A stretch of 64,000 nt of DNA from Paenibacillus rhizosphaerae (GCF_014192015.1 NZ_JACHXJ010000001.1:1116001-1180000), one strand, 5' to 3'. Positions 43,145 through 52,495 are shown, counted from the stretch's first letter. Numbers and translations: made by a program. Notes: a model not told the origin generated them from the sequence alone.

Positions 43145-43996
43145 CTAGTCGTTTCCCGGCACGGTGCGGATCTGGAACAAACCGGCAGGGACAGCGGCAT
43201 CCCAGGCTTCCGGAATGTCCAGGCCGAGGGCGGCGGCGGCGACAGCCGCGGTGTCCACGATCGAAATTCCCCCGATGGCTGTTCCCGGCGCAATTCCCGG
43301 TCCCACGCAGCCCCAGAACACATTTTTATCCATCGGATGATCGCTGCCGTGGCTGTATTTGTCGTCGCCTCCGCCGCCGTGGTCGGTCAGCAAAATCACC
43401 AGGCTGTCTTCAAGAAGGCCCAGCCGCTCAAGGGTGCCGAGCACCTTTCCGAACAGGCCGTCATTTAGTATAATCGCATTCAAATATTCGGGCGAATCTG
43501 GACCGTACCCGTATTTGTGTCCGGCCGCATCAGGCTCATCGATCTGCATGAATAGCAGTTTGACGTCCGGATTTTGTTCCAGATAGTCCTGAATGGCCTG
43601 AACCAAATCGGCGTCTGGCAGAGATTCCTTATGTATTCCGATGCCATCTTCCACAATCCCGTCATTGATCGGGCGCCAGCTGGTGAAGGAGGCGAGCTTG
43701 GCCTCAGGCCATGCCTTCCTGGCAAGCCGGAATACGGAAGGGTAAGGTGATTCGGCTGGATAAGGCTCACTCACAGCGACCTCGTTCGTCAATCCGTGCT
43801 TTTCCGGCACAACGCCGTGTAGTACGGAGCCCCAGCATTCCGCACTAATTGTCGGCGACTGGGCCTGGGCGGTATAGGTGAGGGCCCCTTTTGCCAGAAA
43901 AGCGTCGATGACCGGTGTAGCCGTGTGCTGAATAAAGTTGCCGGCGCCGTCCATTCCCAGAATGAACACGCGCGAAACGGCTTTTGTATTGCTCAT
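43145..43996 (-). CDS. Alkaline-phosphatase-superfamily phosphodiesterase
   Basis: A 283-residue protein of the nucleotide pyrophosphatase/phosphodiesterase group. FILGMDGAGNFIQ supplies the first metal Asp, QSPTISAECWGSVLHG the Thr/Ser nucleophile region, FMQIDEPDAAGHKYG the DxxxH ligands, ILLTDHGGGG the DH pair and KYSHGSDHPMDKNVFW the last His. No signal peptide. Its stop is 16 bases before the metallophosphoesterase start, and both follow a strong promoter with a palindrome. Confidence 0.88.
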   Translation of the reverse strand: MSNTKAVSRVFILGMDGAGNFIQHTATPVIDAFLAKGALTYTAQAQSPTISAECWGSVLHGVVPEKHGLTNEVAVSEPYPAESPYPSVFRLARKAWPEAKLASFTSWRPINDGIVEDGIGIHKESLPDADLVQAIQDYLEQNPDVKLLFMQIDEPDAAGHKYGYGPDSPEYLNAIILNDGLFGKVLGTLERLGLLEDSLVILLTDHGGGGDDKYSHGSDHPMDKNVFWGCVGPGIAPGTAIGGISIVDTAAVAAAALGLDIPEAWDAAVPAGLFQIRTVPGND

Positions 43997-44048
43997 GGGT
44001 CAACCTCCCCAAAGATGATTTCGCTTTCATAGGATCGATTACGCCCCT

Positions 44049-44077
44049 AGCATAAAGATTCCCGTACGGGGTGTCAA
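44049..44077 (-). promoter_or_regulatory. Promoter with palindromic operator for the phosphoesterase operon
   Basis: On the minus strand TTGACA (44077-44072), 17 bases, TATGCT (44054-44049). The spacer holds the perfect palindrome CCCGTACGGG (44061-44070), a likely repressor site. Confidence 0.75.
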
Positions 44078-44218
44078 CCATCGATTGGGAATTAGGCAAA
44101 CAAGTCATCAGAGTGTTAGCAGGAAGTCATCATCGTGGTAGCCGGCCTTTGCATGCACAATATAGAATCGGAATTGTAAGGGGTTACAGGTCACGAAACG
44201 ACAAAAAGGAGTGAGATC

Positions 44219-44334
44219 ATGCAAGAGGCGGTGCAGAACGTGGTGCGGCCGGCAAAGGTCCGGCGGTTTTCCACGTTCCGGAGACAACTGAAGAAATACA
44301 AATGGCTGCTGCTGATGACACTGCCGGGAGCAGG
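44219..44334 (+). pseudogene. Sugar ABC permease (LplB-like) N-terminal remnant
   Basis: ATG 44219 with AAAAAGGAGTG upstream starts MQEAVQNVVRPAKVRRFSTF, RRQLKKYKWLLLMTLPGA, the usual opening of LplB-type sugar permeases just before their first membrane helix. After TLPGA the sequence switches to unrelated DNA (the tail of an AraC-type regulator in another frame) and stops at 44392. Only about 38 residues of the permease remain. Confidence 0.65.
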
Positions 44335-44738
44335 GAAAGCTCGAGGACGTGGAGCGGGATTTGAAGACCTGCCTTGCCGCCCAGCGTGTTAACCCATCGT
44401 TGCCGGAGAAAGAAAGCCATCCTTCGGTCATTCAGCGTGTTCAAAGCTACATTGCCGGGCATCTCCATGAACCGATCACAAGGGAGCAGCTCGCCTGTTG
44501 TGTGCATTTGAATCCGGCATATCTGTCCCGTCTGTTCAAGCGGGAAACGGGAGAGTCCATTACGGATTACATCCTTCGTGAGCGGATGGAGGCCGCCAAA
44601 GAGATGATCCGGGCGTCGAGCCTTCCGATTTCTGATGTGGCTAAGTCTCTCGGATACTACAATTTTTCACATTTTTCCAAAATGTTCAGAAAGGTGCATC
44701 ACGCTTCACCGCAGCAGTTCAGACGAAAGCCGGTATGA
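44335..44738 (+). pseudogene. AraC-type response regulator, C-terminal remnant
   Basis: This stretch codes for the last 130 residues of a YesN-like or AraC-type regulator: VIQRVQSYIAGHLHEPITRE, QLACCVHLNPAYLSRLFKRE, TGESITDYILRERMEAAKEM, ISDVAKSLGYYNFSHFSKMF. The receiver and linker parts are absent and it is joined directly to the permease remnant. A GTG at 44349 could in principle start a 129-residue DNA-binding-only protein, but no ribosome site is seen. Confidence 0.72.
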
Positions 44739-44768
44739 CGGCGCGTATGCCGTGCGGTATTCTGTCGC

Positions 44769-45665
44769 CTAAGCTTGCTCGCCGGGATGGGCTGCTGCGG
44801 GCGGGAACAGCCGGAATGCCGTATCCACAAACAATTTGACGGCAATGGATGCCTGTTTGAAGGAGGGAACGGCAAGATGCAGCTTGCGGTACGCCCTAGG
44901 AGTCAACTCCCGGCTCATGACATGTTCAGGCACGCTCTGCAGGGACAGCTCCGACATGATGCAGATGCCCAGTCCTTCGTTGATCATGTTCAGGGCGGTC
45001 GGATAGTTGGTCGTAATATGCTTCACGTTCAGATTCGTTCCACCGGCGCGGAACAGTTCCATAACCGGCAGCTCATAGCCGCCCTTGCAGACCAGCATCG
45101 GCTCATCCGATAGATCCTGAATCCGGATCTCCTTGGAATGGCGGAAGGGGTGATCGTCACGGAAAACGACGTGAAGCGCTTCGTTCCGCAGCAGCTTTGT
45201 GTCCAGATCGTTCAGCGGCGGAATGAGGAAGCCGACATCCACGACCAGCTCATCGAGCCAATGCCGGACTTCTTCTACGGTGCCTTCATACATCTGGATG
45301 TTGATGTTCGGATACTTGTCGTTGATGGCGCGGACGATTTTCGGATAATAAAAGGAAGCGGCTGCCGGAAAGGCCCCGACGCGGATGCTGCCGGTCTCCA
45401 GCCCTTTCTCGGCGGCAACCTCCTGCGAAATTTTTTCGTACTGGAGTAAAATTTCCCTGCCGGTTACCACAATCCGTTTACCGATGTCGGTCAGGACGAC
45501 ACCGTTACGCGGATGACGGTTCAGGAGGGTAACCCCGAGCTCGGTCTCCAGGCTGGATATGGCGCGGCTGACCGCCGGCTGGGTCATATTCATCATCTGG
45601 CCCGCTTTGGTAAAGCTTCCCGTTTCCGCGACGGCCACAAATAGTCTGATCTGCGTCTCATTCAT
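44769..45665 (-). CDS. LysR-family transcriptional regulator
   Basis: A 298-residue regulator. The helix-turn-helix is LFVAVAETGSFTKAGQMMNM then TQPAVSRAISSLETELG, followed by the effector domain (GSIRVGAFPAAASFYYPKIV, VGFLIPPLNDLD). The start MNETQIRL at 45665 fits the family; AGGAGGTAT lies about 15 bases before it, a loose spacing, and an in-frame ATG at 45701 precedes that site. It is divergent from the EamA transporter, its probable target. Confidence 0.9.
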   Translation of the reverse strand: MNETQIRLFVAVAETGSFTKAGQMMNMTQPAVSRAISSLETELGVTLLNRHPRNGVVLTDIGKRIVVTGREILLQYEKISQEVAAEKGLETGSIRVGAFPAAASFYYPKIVRAINDKYPNINIQMYEGTVEEVRHWLDELVVDVGFLIPPLNDLDTKLLRNEALHVVFRDDHPFRHSKEIRIQDLSDEPMLVCKGGYELPVMELFRAGGTNLNVKHITTNYPTALNMINEGLGICIMSELSLQSVPEHVMSRELTPRAYRKLHLAVPSFKQASIAVKLFVDTAFRLFPPAAAHPGEQA

Positions 45666-45763
45666 AACGGTTATGGTATACCTCCTATGAGGAATATGCA
45701 TTTTATTTATAGTTCAACGTATTGTATCATGGGAATTGACCATGATTCAAGGAGTGACCTTCC

Positions 45764-46636
45764 GTGCGAATGCAGAAGAATACATTGTTTCTATTAATCT
45801 TTTTAATATTGGTATGGGGAATCAACTGGCCGTTATCCAAAATAGCACTGGACTATGCGCCTCCCATCTTGTTCGCCGGCCTGCGGGCACTGATCGGCGG
45901 TATACTGCTTGTGCTGGTAGCCTTGCCTAAAGCGAAGCAATTGCGGCTGCGCCAGACCTGGCCGATCTATTTGACCTCCGCGATGCTCAGTATCGTTATA
46001 TACTATGGTGTACAAACTATCGGACTGCAATATACGCCGGCCGGATTGTTCTCGGCGATCGTGTTTCTTCAGCCCGTGCTGCTCGGGCTGTTTTCGTGGT
46101 TGTGGCTGGGAGAGGCCATGACGAAGCAGAAGATGCTTGGCTTGATCGTCGGCTTTGCCGGTGTCGCCACCATGAGCACGGGTGGGCTTACAGGGGACGT
46201 TTCCGCCATCGGTATTATTCTGGCGCTGTTCACTGCGCTCTCTTGGGCGCTCGGCACGGCCTATGTCAAGAAGATCGGACCCAAGGTCGACTCGACCTGG
46301 CTGACGGCGATGCAAATTACGATAGGCGGTGTCATTCTGCTGCTGGCCGGTTCGGGGATGGAGGATTGGTCGAAGATCCAGTGGAACGCGACGTTCATTT
46401 GGGATACGCTGTTTATCGCCGTTTTCGTCATCGCGGCAGGATGGTTCGTCTATTTTAAACTGATCGGCGAAGGGGAAGCGAGCAAAATCGGTTCGTTTAC
46501 GTTTCTGATTCCGATCGTATCGATTTTTTCGAGCGTGCTTTTTCTGAACGAGCATGTAACGATGAAACTTGTAGGCGGCCTTATTCTGGTTCTTGCCAGC
46601 ATCGTGCTCGTCAACGTCCGGTTTCAGCGGAGATGA
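45764..46636 (+). CDS. EamA/DMT-family transporter
   Basis: A 290-residue protein with ten predicted membrane helices in two EamA halves (FLLIFLILVWGINWPLSKIA, then SAIGIILALFTALSWALGTA). The motif LEPVxA-like VFLQPVLLGLFSWLWLGEAM ends the first half, and FLNEHVTMKLVGGLILVLAS ends the second. It exports or imports a small metabolite, unknown here. GTG 45764 has AAGGAG eight bases upstream. Divergent LysR gene adjacent. Confidence 0.92.
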   Translation: MRMQKNTLFLLIFLILVWGINWPLSKIALDYAPPILFAGLRALIGGILLVLVALPKAKQLRLRQTWPIYLTSAMLSIVIYYGVQTIGLQYTPAGLFSAIVFLQPVLLGLFSWLWLGEAMTKQKMLGLIVGFAGVATMSTGGLTGDVSAIGIILALFTALSWALGTAYVKKIGPKVDSTWLTAMQITIGGVILLLAGSGMEDWSKIQWNATFIWDTLFIAVFVIAAGWFVYFKLIGEGEASKIGSFTFLIPIVSIFSSVLFLNEHVTMKLVGGLILVLASIVLVNVRFQRR

Positions 46637-46717
46637 GCTTCGGCGCTGCCTACGGTGCCTGAAGGGCCTGCAGAACCAGGAGCCCGTTGAACCGGGAGCT
46701 CAGCTAGAAATTAAAGC

Positions 46718-46745
46718 AAAAGTCCGCGTTTATCGCGGATTTTTT
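46718..46745 (+). terminator. Terminator after the EamA gene
   Basis: TCCGCG and CGCGGA stem, extended by A-T pairs, followed by six T. Confidence 0.8.
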
Positions 46746-46944
46746 CATTTTTTGCTTGAGATCAGCGATGATAGCAATTGATAAGAAATCCTGGCGTCAT
46801 ATCCATGATAGAATGCAATTAAGTCAAACGGTATCACGATGTGATGGCAGACTAGACTCAGGAATCGCCGCTTGGCGGAGCAAATGTTGAGCCGAATCAT
46901 GATCAGGTTACCGTGAATATTTCGATAAAAGGTGGTAATTTTAA

Positions 46945-47358
46945 ATGGCGCTGCAATTGGACAAAATTTTCGTGAATCTCCCGGTTAAAAACTTGAAAAA
47001 CTCGATTGAATTCTTCTCCAGCATCGGATTTGCATTTAATCCGCAATTTACGGATGACAATGCAACCTGCATGGTCATCAGTGATCATATTTATGTCATG
47101 CTCCTGGTTGAGCCGTATTATCAAACGTTCACCAATAAAGAAATCGCCGATGCCTCCAAGACGAACGAGGTCATCGTGTGCGTGTCCGCTGACAGCCGCG
47201 AGCAGGTGGACGAAATCGTGAACAAAGCGCTGGAGGCGGGCGGCAAGCCGTCCAATGACAAGCAGGATCACGGATTTATGTACGGCTGGAGCTTCCAGGA
47301 CCTCGACAACCATTTGTGGGAAGTCATGTACATGGATCCAAGTGCTGTGCAGCAGTAA
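46945..47358 (+). CDS. VOC-superfamily (glyoxalase-like) protein
   Basis: A 137-residue protein with two beta-alpha-beta-beta-beta units: KIFVNLPVKNLKNSIEFFSS then IGFAFNPQF, and later FMYGWSFQDLDNHLWEVMYM with the metal-site Glu. Members include glyoxalases, extradiol dioxygenases and fosfomycin-type resistance proteins; the exact activity is not evident. It is monocistronic with its own terminator. Confidence 0.87.
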   Translation: MALQLDKIFVNLPVKNLKNSIEFFSSIGFAFNPQFTDDNATCMVISDHIYVMLLVEPYYQTFTNKEIADASKTNEVIVCVSADSREQVDEIVNKALEAGGKPSNDKQDHGFMYGWSFQDLDNHLWEVMYMDPSAVQQ

Positions 47359-47385
47359 GCGATTCAACAGGTATCATTATAAAAG

Positions 47386-47417
47386 AAGGTGCAGGCTGCC
47401 GAGCCTGTACCTTTTTT
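47386..47417 (+). terminator. Terminator after the VOC gene
   Basis: AAGGTGCAGGC and GCCTGTACCTT stem followed by T-run. Confidence 0.82.
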
Positions 47418-47594
47418 AGAGTTCAGAAAGTATAATACTTCCAAGGCTAAGCATCTGATCTCGCCAAAAAGTTTCCGCTACATGCGGTTCGGCTTCATAG
47501 AATGTACGCCGATGACGTTTTTTTGTGAGGAAAACGGTATCATCGTTTGGTAAAATGATGTACAGGACAAGTCACTTATGAGAGGAGCAGTATA

Positions 47595-48545
47595 GTGAAT
47601 CTTAATGGTAACGACCGCCGTTCAGGCAACCCGATTTTTCCCGGATGGTATGCCGATCCCGAACCCCGAATTTTTGAGGGGCGGTATTGGGTATATCCTA
47701 CATATTCGGCAGCGTACGATGACCAGACGTTTTTTGATGCGTTCTATTCCGATGACTTGGTCCAATGGACCAAGGTTGAACGGATTCTGGAGATGAAGGA
47801 CATTTCGTGGGCAAGGCGGGCGATGTGGGCCCCTTCGCCGATCGAGCGAAACGGACGCTATTATTATTATTTTGCGGCGAACGACATCCAGAGCAATGAG
47901 GAGCTGGGCGGCATCGGCGTTGCCGTGGCTGACCGTCCCGAAGGACCTTACCGGGACGCGCTGGGGAAGCCGCTGATCGACCAGTTTTACCATGGCGCCC
48001 AGCCGATCGACCCCCATGTTTTTATCGATGACGACGGTCAGGCTTATTTGTATTACGGCGGATGGAAGCACTGCAACGTCGTGAAGCTAAATGAGGACAT
48101 GGTCAGCATCGTACCGTTTTCAGACGGGGAGGTATATAAAGAGATTACGCCAGATAACTTCGTGGAAGGTCCGTGCATGATCAAACGCGAAGGCAAGTAT
48201 TATTTCATGTGGGCTGAAGGCGGCTGGGGAGGCCCGGATTATTCGGTGGGGTACGCCGTCTCCGATTCGCCGCTGGGGCCGTTTGTGCGGGAGGCCAAAA
48301 TACTGCAGCAGGATCCCGAGGTTGCTACGGGAGCGGGACATCACGGCGTCATTCAAATTCCGGGGGAAGATGAGTGGTACATCGTTTACCACCGGCGTCC
48401 GCTGACGGAAACCGCGGCGAATCACCGCGAAGTCTGCATCGACCGGATGGAGTTTGATTCCGAAGGCCGGATTAGGCCGGTGAAGCTGACTTTTGAAGGG
48501 GTACAGCCAAGAACATTGCCGACAAGGGAGAAGAGCGATTCGTAG
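47595..48545 (+). CDS. Glycoside hydrolase family 43 protein
   Basis: A 316-residue cytosolic beta-propeller hydrolase acting on arabinosides or xylosides. The catalytic carboxylates can be placed: Asp in GWYADPEPRIFEGRYWVY, Asp in QPIDPHVFIDDDGQAYLYYG, and Glu in DNFVEGPCMIKREGKYYFMW. No signal peptide, so it would cleave imported oligosaccharides. Starts with GTG 47595 after GAGAGGAG. Together with the GH31 operon at 55-61 kb it suggests hemicellulose use. Confidence 0.9.
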   Translation: MNLNGNDRRSGNPIFPGWYADPEPRIFEGRYWVYPTYSAAYDDQTFFDAFYSDDLVQWTKVERILEMKDISWARRAMWAPSPIERNGRYYYYFAANDIQSNEELGGIGVAVADRPEGPYRDALGKPLIDQFYHGAQPIDPHVFIDDDGQAYLYYGGWKHCNVVKLNEDMVSIVPFSDGEVYKEITPDNFVEGPCMIKREGKYYFMWAEGGWGGPDYSVGYAVSDSPLGPFVREAKILQQDPEVATGAGHHGVIQIPGEDEWYIVYHRRPLTETAANHREVCIDRMEFDSEGRIRPVKLTFEGVQPRTLPTREKSDS

Positions 48546-48554
48546 GGCGGAAGC

Positions 48555-48584
48555 TTGTTCAATCGACCGTTTTTGCGATATAAT
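48555..48584 (+). promoter_or_regulatory. Promoter of the YebC/PmpR gene
   Basis: TTGTTC (48555-48560), 18 bases, TATAAT (48579-48584), 60 bases before the start codon. Confidence 0.65.
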
Positions 48585-48643
48585 AGAACACGTCTTCTAC
48601 GAGGAACGATAGAATCTGATATTACGGAAAGAGAGCGGATCGT

Positions 48644-49363
48644 ATGGGTCGTAAGTGGAATAACATTAAAGAGAAGAAAGCATCGAAAGACGCAAATACT
48701 AGTCGTATATATGCCCGCTTTGGGCGTGAAATTTATGTCGTCGCCAAACAGGGTGAGCCGGATCCGGAATCGAACCGGGCGCTGAAGGTCGTTCTGGAAC
48801 GCGCCAAGACGTACAATGTGCCGAAGGCCATCATTGACCGCGCGCTGGAGAAGGCGAGAGGCAACTCTGATGAGACCTATGACGAGTTGCGTTACGAAGG
48901 CTTCGGACCGAACGGATCCATGGTGATCGTGGATGCCCTGACGAATAACGTCAACCGTACCGCTTCGGAGGTTCGGGCTGCATTCAGCAAGAACGGAGGC
49001 AACCTTGGCGTCAGCGGATCGGTCGCCTATATGTTCGATTCCACCGCCGTCATCGGGGTCGAAGACAAGACGGAGGAAGAGGTCTTGGAGCTGCTGATGG
49101 AAGCGGACGTCGACGTTCGCGATATTATCCAGGAAGATGATTCTGTAATCGTATATTCGGATCCGGAGCAGTTCCATGCCGTGCAGGAAGCTTTCCAGAA
49201 CGCCGGTGTAACCGAATTTTCGGTTGCCGAGGTTTCCATGATTGCGCAGAACTATGTGGAACTTCCAGCCGAGTCCCAGCCGGCATTCGAGAAAATGATC
49301 GACGCGCTCGAAAACCTGGAGGACGTCCAGAATGTTTACCACAACGTGGAGCTTGAAGATTAA
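48644..49363 (+). CDS. YebC/PmpR-family protein
   Basis: A 239-residue protein of the YebC/PmpR/TACO1 family: [60 protein letters not shown] and [39 protein letters not shown]. Family members were named as DNA-binding regulators; recent work ties several to translation of proline-rich or stalling sequences. Length and start are standard. Confidence 0.94.
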   Translation: MGRKWNNIKEKKASKDANTSRIYARFGREIYVVAKQGEPDPESNRALKVVLERAKTYNVPKAIIDRALEKARGNSDETYDELRYEGFGPNGSMVIVDALTNNVNRTASEVRAAFSKNGGNLGVSGSVAYMFDSTAVIGVEDKTEEEVLELLMEADVDVRDIIQEDDSVIVYSDPEQFHAVQEAFQNAGVTEFSVAEVSMIAQNYVELPAESQPAFEKMIDALENLEDVQNVYHNVELED

Positions 49364-49388
49364 TCAGCGGGATGCGAATTGTGGGAAG

Positions 49389-49421
49389 AAGGCCATTGTC
49401 TGAGAAGACGATGGCCTTTTT
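49389..49421 (+). terminator. Terminator after the YebC/PmpR gene
   Basis: AAGGCCATTGTC and GACGATGGCCTT stem followed by T-run. Confidence 0.82.
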
Positions 49422-49444
49422 GGGTATGAAAGGGGAAGACGGGA

Positions 49445-50188
49445 TTGTATGAGTTAGCCAGAACATCGAACGGAAACCACGAAATCATCGTCTACGAAGC
49501 ACATGAGCTGTTTGGTGAAACGGGCCGCTTCCGCGTACTGCAATTTGGAGACAACGCGGTTCAAGGTGCCATTGACCTCCGGCATCCGGACCGCATCGTG
49601 CTGGAGTATCCGCGCGAAATTGTCCGGCTGATCCGTAATCGGACGCCCGAAAAAGGCAGAATCTTTATGATCGGACACGGAATTGGAACGATTGCCGGCC
49701 GGTTCCGGGAAGATCAATGCCTTGTGGCCGAGGTCAACGCGGATATCGTGGAGCTGAGCAGAACGTATTTTCAATATGGCTGGAACAATGTCGTGATCGG
49801 AGACGGACGGGCCATATTGCAGCAGCAGGCCGAAGGCTCCTTTGATTATGTCATCTTAGACGCGTTTACACGCGAAGGGACGCCGCATCATTTGATGACC
49901 GAAGAATTTTTTGTGCTGGCCAGGCAAAGGCTGAAGGCAGGCGGGATTCTGATTATGAACGCCGCAGGGAAACTGCAGCGGGATGCCGTGCTAAGTGCCA
50001 TTCATACCACGATGGAGCAGGTGTTTGCTTCAGTTCGAGCATTCGCCCTGACAGAAGGGGAACGGGACGCAGAACGGAACGTTTTGTTCCTGGGCTCGGA
50101 TATGCCGGCCGCAGCGGATGTCAAAGATCCGGAAGGTTTTATACAGGTGCAGCTGGAGCGGGGATACATTCTTAGAGACCGCGTGTGA
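49445..50188 (+). CDS. Spermidine-synthase-like methyltransferase-fold protein
   Basis: A 247-residue protein of the spermidine synthase superfamily: IIVYEAHELFGETGRFRVLQ, IFMIGHGIGTIAGRF (the cofactor glycine loop), CLVAEVNADIVELSRTYF, VVIGDGRAIL, and FDYVILDAFTREGTPHHLMT. Similar stand-alone proteins occur in Bacillota without speD or speE context, so polyamine synthesis is not assured. Starts at TTG 49445 with AAAGGGGAAG upstream. Confidence 0.85.
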   Translation: MYELARTSNGNHEIIVYEAHELFGETGRFRVLQFGDNAVQGAIDLRHPDRIVLEYPREIVRLIRNRTPEKGRIFMIGHGIGTIAGRFREDQCLVAEVNADIVELSRTYFQYGWNNVVIGDGRAILQQQAEGSFDYVILDAFTREGTPHHLMTEEFFVLARQRLKAGGILIMNAAGKLQRDAVLSAIHTTMEQVFASVRAFALTEGERDAERNVLFLGSDMPAAADVKDPEGFIQVQLERGYILRDRV

Positions 50189-50229
50189 TGCCATTGCCCG
50201 TGGTTAACTGTGCAAAAACAATGGAATTT

Positions 50230-50270
50230 AAAAAACGCCATCCTTCCGAATCCGGAGGGATGGCGTTTTC
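50230..50270. terminator. Bidirectional terminator between spermidine-synthase-like and AKR genes
   Basis: AAAAACGCCATCC and GGATGGCGTTTT arms with an inner TCCG/CGGA stem, between convergent genes. Confidence 0.85.
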
Positions 50271-50293
50271 GTATTGCGGATGATGAAGCAGAA

Positions 50294-51136
50294 TTAGAAA
50301 TCGAAGTTGTCCGGGTCAGGACCTACACGGCGGTTTTCGTTCAGCCCGTCGATCCGGTCCATATCTTCCTGGGACAGTTCAAAATCAAACAGCGATGCAT
50401 TTTCGACGATACGGTGTTCTTTCGTCGATTTGGGGATGGTCACAACGCCATGCTGCAGGTCCCAACGGAGGATCACCTGGGCAATGGACTTGCCGTATTT
50501 GTCCGCGATTTCTTTCAACAGCGGATGGTTCAGCAGCTCGCCCTGCATCAGCGGAGACCACGCCTCCAGCTGAATGTTGTGCTGCTTCGTGAAGCCGCGA
50601 AGCTCTTTCTGGGTCAGCATCGGATGGAATTCCACCTGGTTGACGACCGGTACGATTTCCGCATCCTTCATTAAATCTTCCAGGTGGTGTACTTGGAAGT
50701 TGCTGACGCCGATGGATTTGACGCGGCCGTCCTTATACAGCTGCTCCATCGCTCTCCACGCCTCTTTATATTTGCCGGCAACCGGCCAGTGGATCAAGTA
50801 CAGATCCAGATAGTCGAGACCCAGCTTCTTCAGGCTTGTCTCGTAGGCGGCGATTGTCGATTCGTAACCGAGGTCTGCGTTCCACACTTTTGAAGTAACA
50901 AAAAGGTCTTCGCGCTTCAGGCCGTTATCGGCCAGCGCCTCGCGGATTCCCTGACCGACGCTCGTTTCGTTGGCATAAACCGCTGCGGTGTCGATGCTCC
51001 GGTAACCATGCTTCACAGCGGCTTTCACTGCTTCGACGAGCTCGCTGCCTTCCTCCACTTTGAAGACGCCCAGGCCCAGCCAAGGCATTTCGATGCCGTT
51101 ATTCAATCGGGTTTTGCTTTGTACATGTTGCGTCAT
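50294..51136 (-). CDS. Aldo/keto reductase
   Basis: A 280-residue NADPH-dependent reductase of the AKR5 type. The tetrad is visible: Asp and Tyr in YRSIDTAAVYANETSVGQGI, Lys in LFVTSKVWNADLGYE, His in YLDLYLIHWPVAGKY; VVTIPKSTKEHRIVENASLF is the cofactor loop. The start MTQHVQSKTRL at 51136 has AGGAGG about nine bases upstream; the frame is open to 51208 without a ribosome site. Substrates are probably dicarbonyls or small aldehydes. Confidence 0.92.
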   Translation of the reverse strand: MTQHVQSKTRLNNGIEMPWLGLGVFKVEEGSELVEAVKAAVKHGYRSIDTAAVYANETSVGQGIREALADNGLKREDLFVTSKVWNADLGYESTIAAYETSLKKLGLDYLDLYLIHWPVAGKYKEAWRAMEQLYKDGRVKSIGVSNFQVHHLEDLMKDAEIVPVVNQVEFHPMLTQKELRGFTKQHNIQLEAWSPLMQGELLNHPLLKEIADKYGKSIAQVILRWDLQHGVVTIPKSTKEHRIVENASLFDFELSQEDMDRIDGLNENRRVGPDPDNFDF

Positions 51137-51277
51137 TATAAAATTGCCTCCTGGATGTTGTTTGTCATGGTATATAAATTCGTTGATGCCTCCGCCATCG
51201 AAACCCATTCGTTTATCATTACCGGAACTGTATAGGACTTATCCGTATTAGATACGATAGCTAAAAAAGGTTCAGGT

Positions 51278-52495
51278 TTACGCATGGATCATTTTGTCGT
51301 CAGAAACTGCGGACGCCGTGTCTTTGTGTTCCAGGGCCCGGCTCCACCAGGTGAGCAAAACGGCTGCCGCAACCATCAGCGAGCCGATCCACGCCGTATG
51401 AATCAGACCGAGATGATCGGTCACGATTCCGCCTAAATACGCGCCCAGCGCAATGCCGGCGTTAAATGCGGCAATGTTCACGGACGAAGCGACGTCGACA
51501 GCCTTCGGAGCAAACCGTTCCGCCAGCATCACGACGTACACCTGAAGTCCCGGCACATTCATGAAGGCCAGGAGCCCCATGCCGAAAATCGTTATCAGCC
51601 CGGCGACTTTGAACGGGGCCGTGAATGTGAGGAGAAGCAAAATGACCGCCTGGATCAGGAACATATACAATAAGGCGGATAAAGGCCTGCGGTTGGCCGC
51701 TTTGCCTCCGATCACATTACCAATGGCAATGGCGATCCCGTATAGCAGCAATATCAGGGCGACGGTTGATTCTTTAAAGCCGGTAATATCATGCAGCAGC
51801 GGCGACAGGTAGGTAAAAACAACAAAGGTTCCTCCATAGCCAAGTGCGGTGATCAGAAAAGCAAGCAGCAGGCGCCCGTTGGCCACGATTTTGACCTGAT
51901 CGCGGACCGGCGTCCGGACGCCTTTGCGCAGGTTGCCCGGTACGAGGATCAGGTTCGCAATCAAAGCGATGATTCCGACGATCACGATCGCCACAAATGC
52001 GGACCTCCAGCCGAGCTGCTGCCCGATGAACGTCCCCAGCGGCACTCCGGTGACGGTGGCTACGGTGAGTCCCGAGAACATGATAGATATGGCGCTGGCT
52101 CTGCGGTTTTCCGCGACCAGATCGGCGGCAATCGTCGACCCGATCGACATAAATACGCCGTGGGACAAGGCCGAAATGATGCGGGCCGCCAGCAGCAGGC
52201 CGATCCCGGTGGACGCGGCTGCCAGGCTGTTGCCGGCAATGAATACCAGCATGATGCCGATTAGCAGAATTTTGCGGGGCACTCCCGACGTTAAAGAGGT
52301 TAGAATCGGTGCTCCAAAGGTGACGCCGAGCGCATATAACGTAACGGTTAACCCGGCGAGGGTTACCGAAATGTGCAGGTCATTGGCGATCAGGGGAAGC
52401 AGCCCCACACTGATAAATTCAGTGGTACCGATCGCGAACGCGCTGATGGCTAAAGCTAATAAGGCAAAGGTTGCGCGTTTTTTATCCAAAGACAT
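51278..52495 (-). CDS. MFS transporter, DHA1 (AraJ/YdhP-like)
   Basis: A 405-residue carrier with twelve helices: ISAFAIGTTEFISVGLLPLI at the first helix is the hallmark of the AraJ/NepI/YdhP group, followed by LYALGVTFGAPILTSLTSGV, AARIISALSHGVFMSIGSTI and SGLTVATVTGVPLGTFIGQQ. Probably a drug, sugar or purine-ribonucleoside exporter. It is divergent from an HxlR-type regulator, which likely controls it. Confidence 0.92.
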   Translation of the reverse strand: MSLDKKRATFALLALAISAFAIGTTEFISVGLLPLIANDLHISVTLAGLTVTLYALGVTFGAPILTSLTSGVPRKILLIGIMLVFIAGNSLAAASTGIGLLLAARIISALSHGVFMSIGSTIAADLVAENRRASAISIMFSGLTVATVTGVPLGTFIGQQLGWRSAFVAIVIVGIIALIANLILVPGNLRKGVRTPVRDQVKIVANGRLLLAFLITALGYGGTFVVFTYLSPLLHDITGFKESTVALILLLYGIAIAIGNVIGGKAANRRPLSALLYMFLIQAVILLLLTFTAPFKVAGLITIFGMGLLAFMNVPGLQVYVVMLAERFAPKAVDVASSVNIAAFNAGIALGAYLGGIVTDHLGLIHTAWIGSLMVAAAVLLTWWSRALEHKDTASAVSDDKMIHA

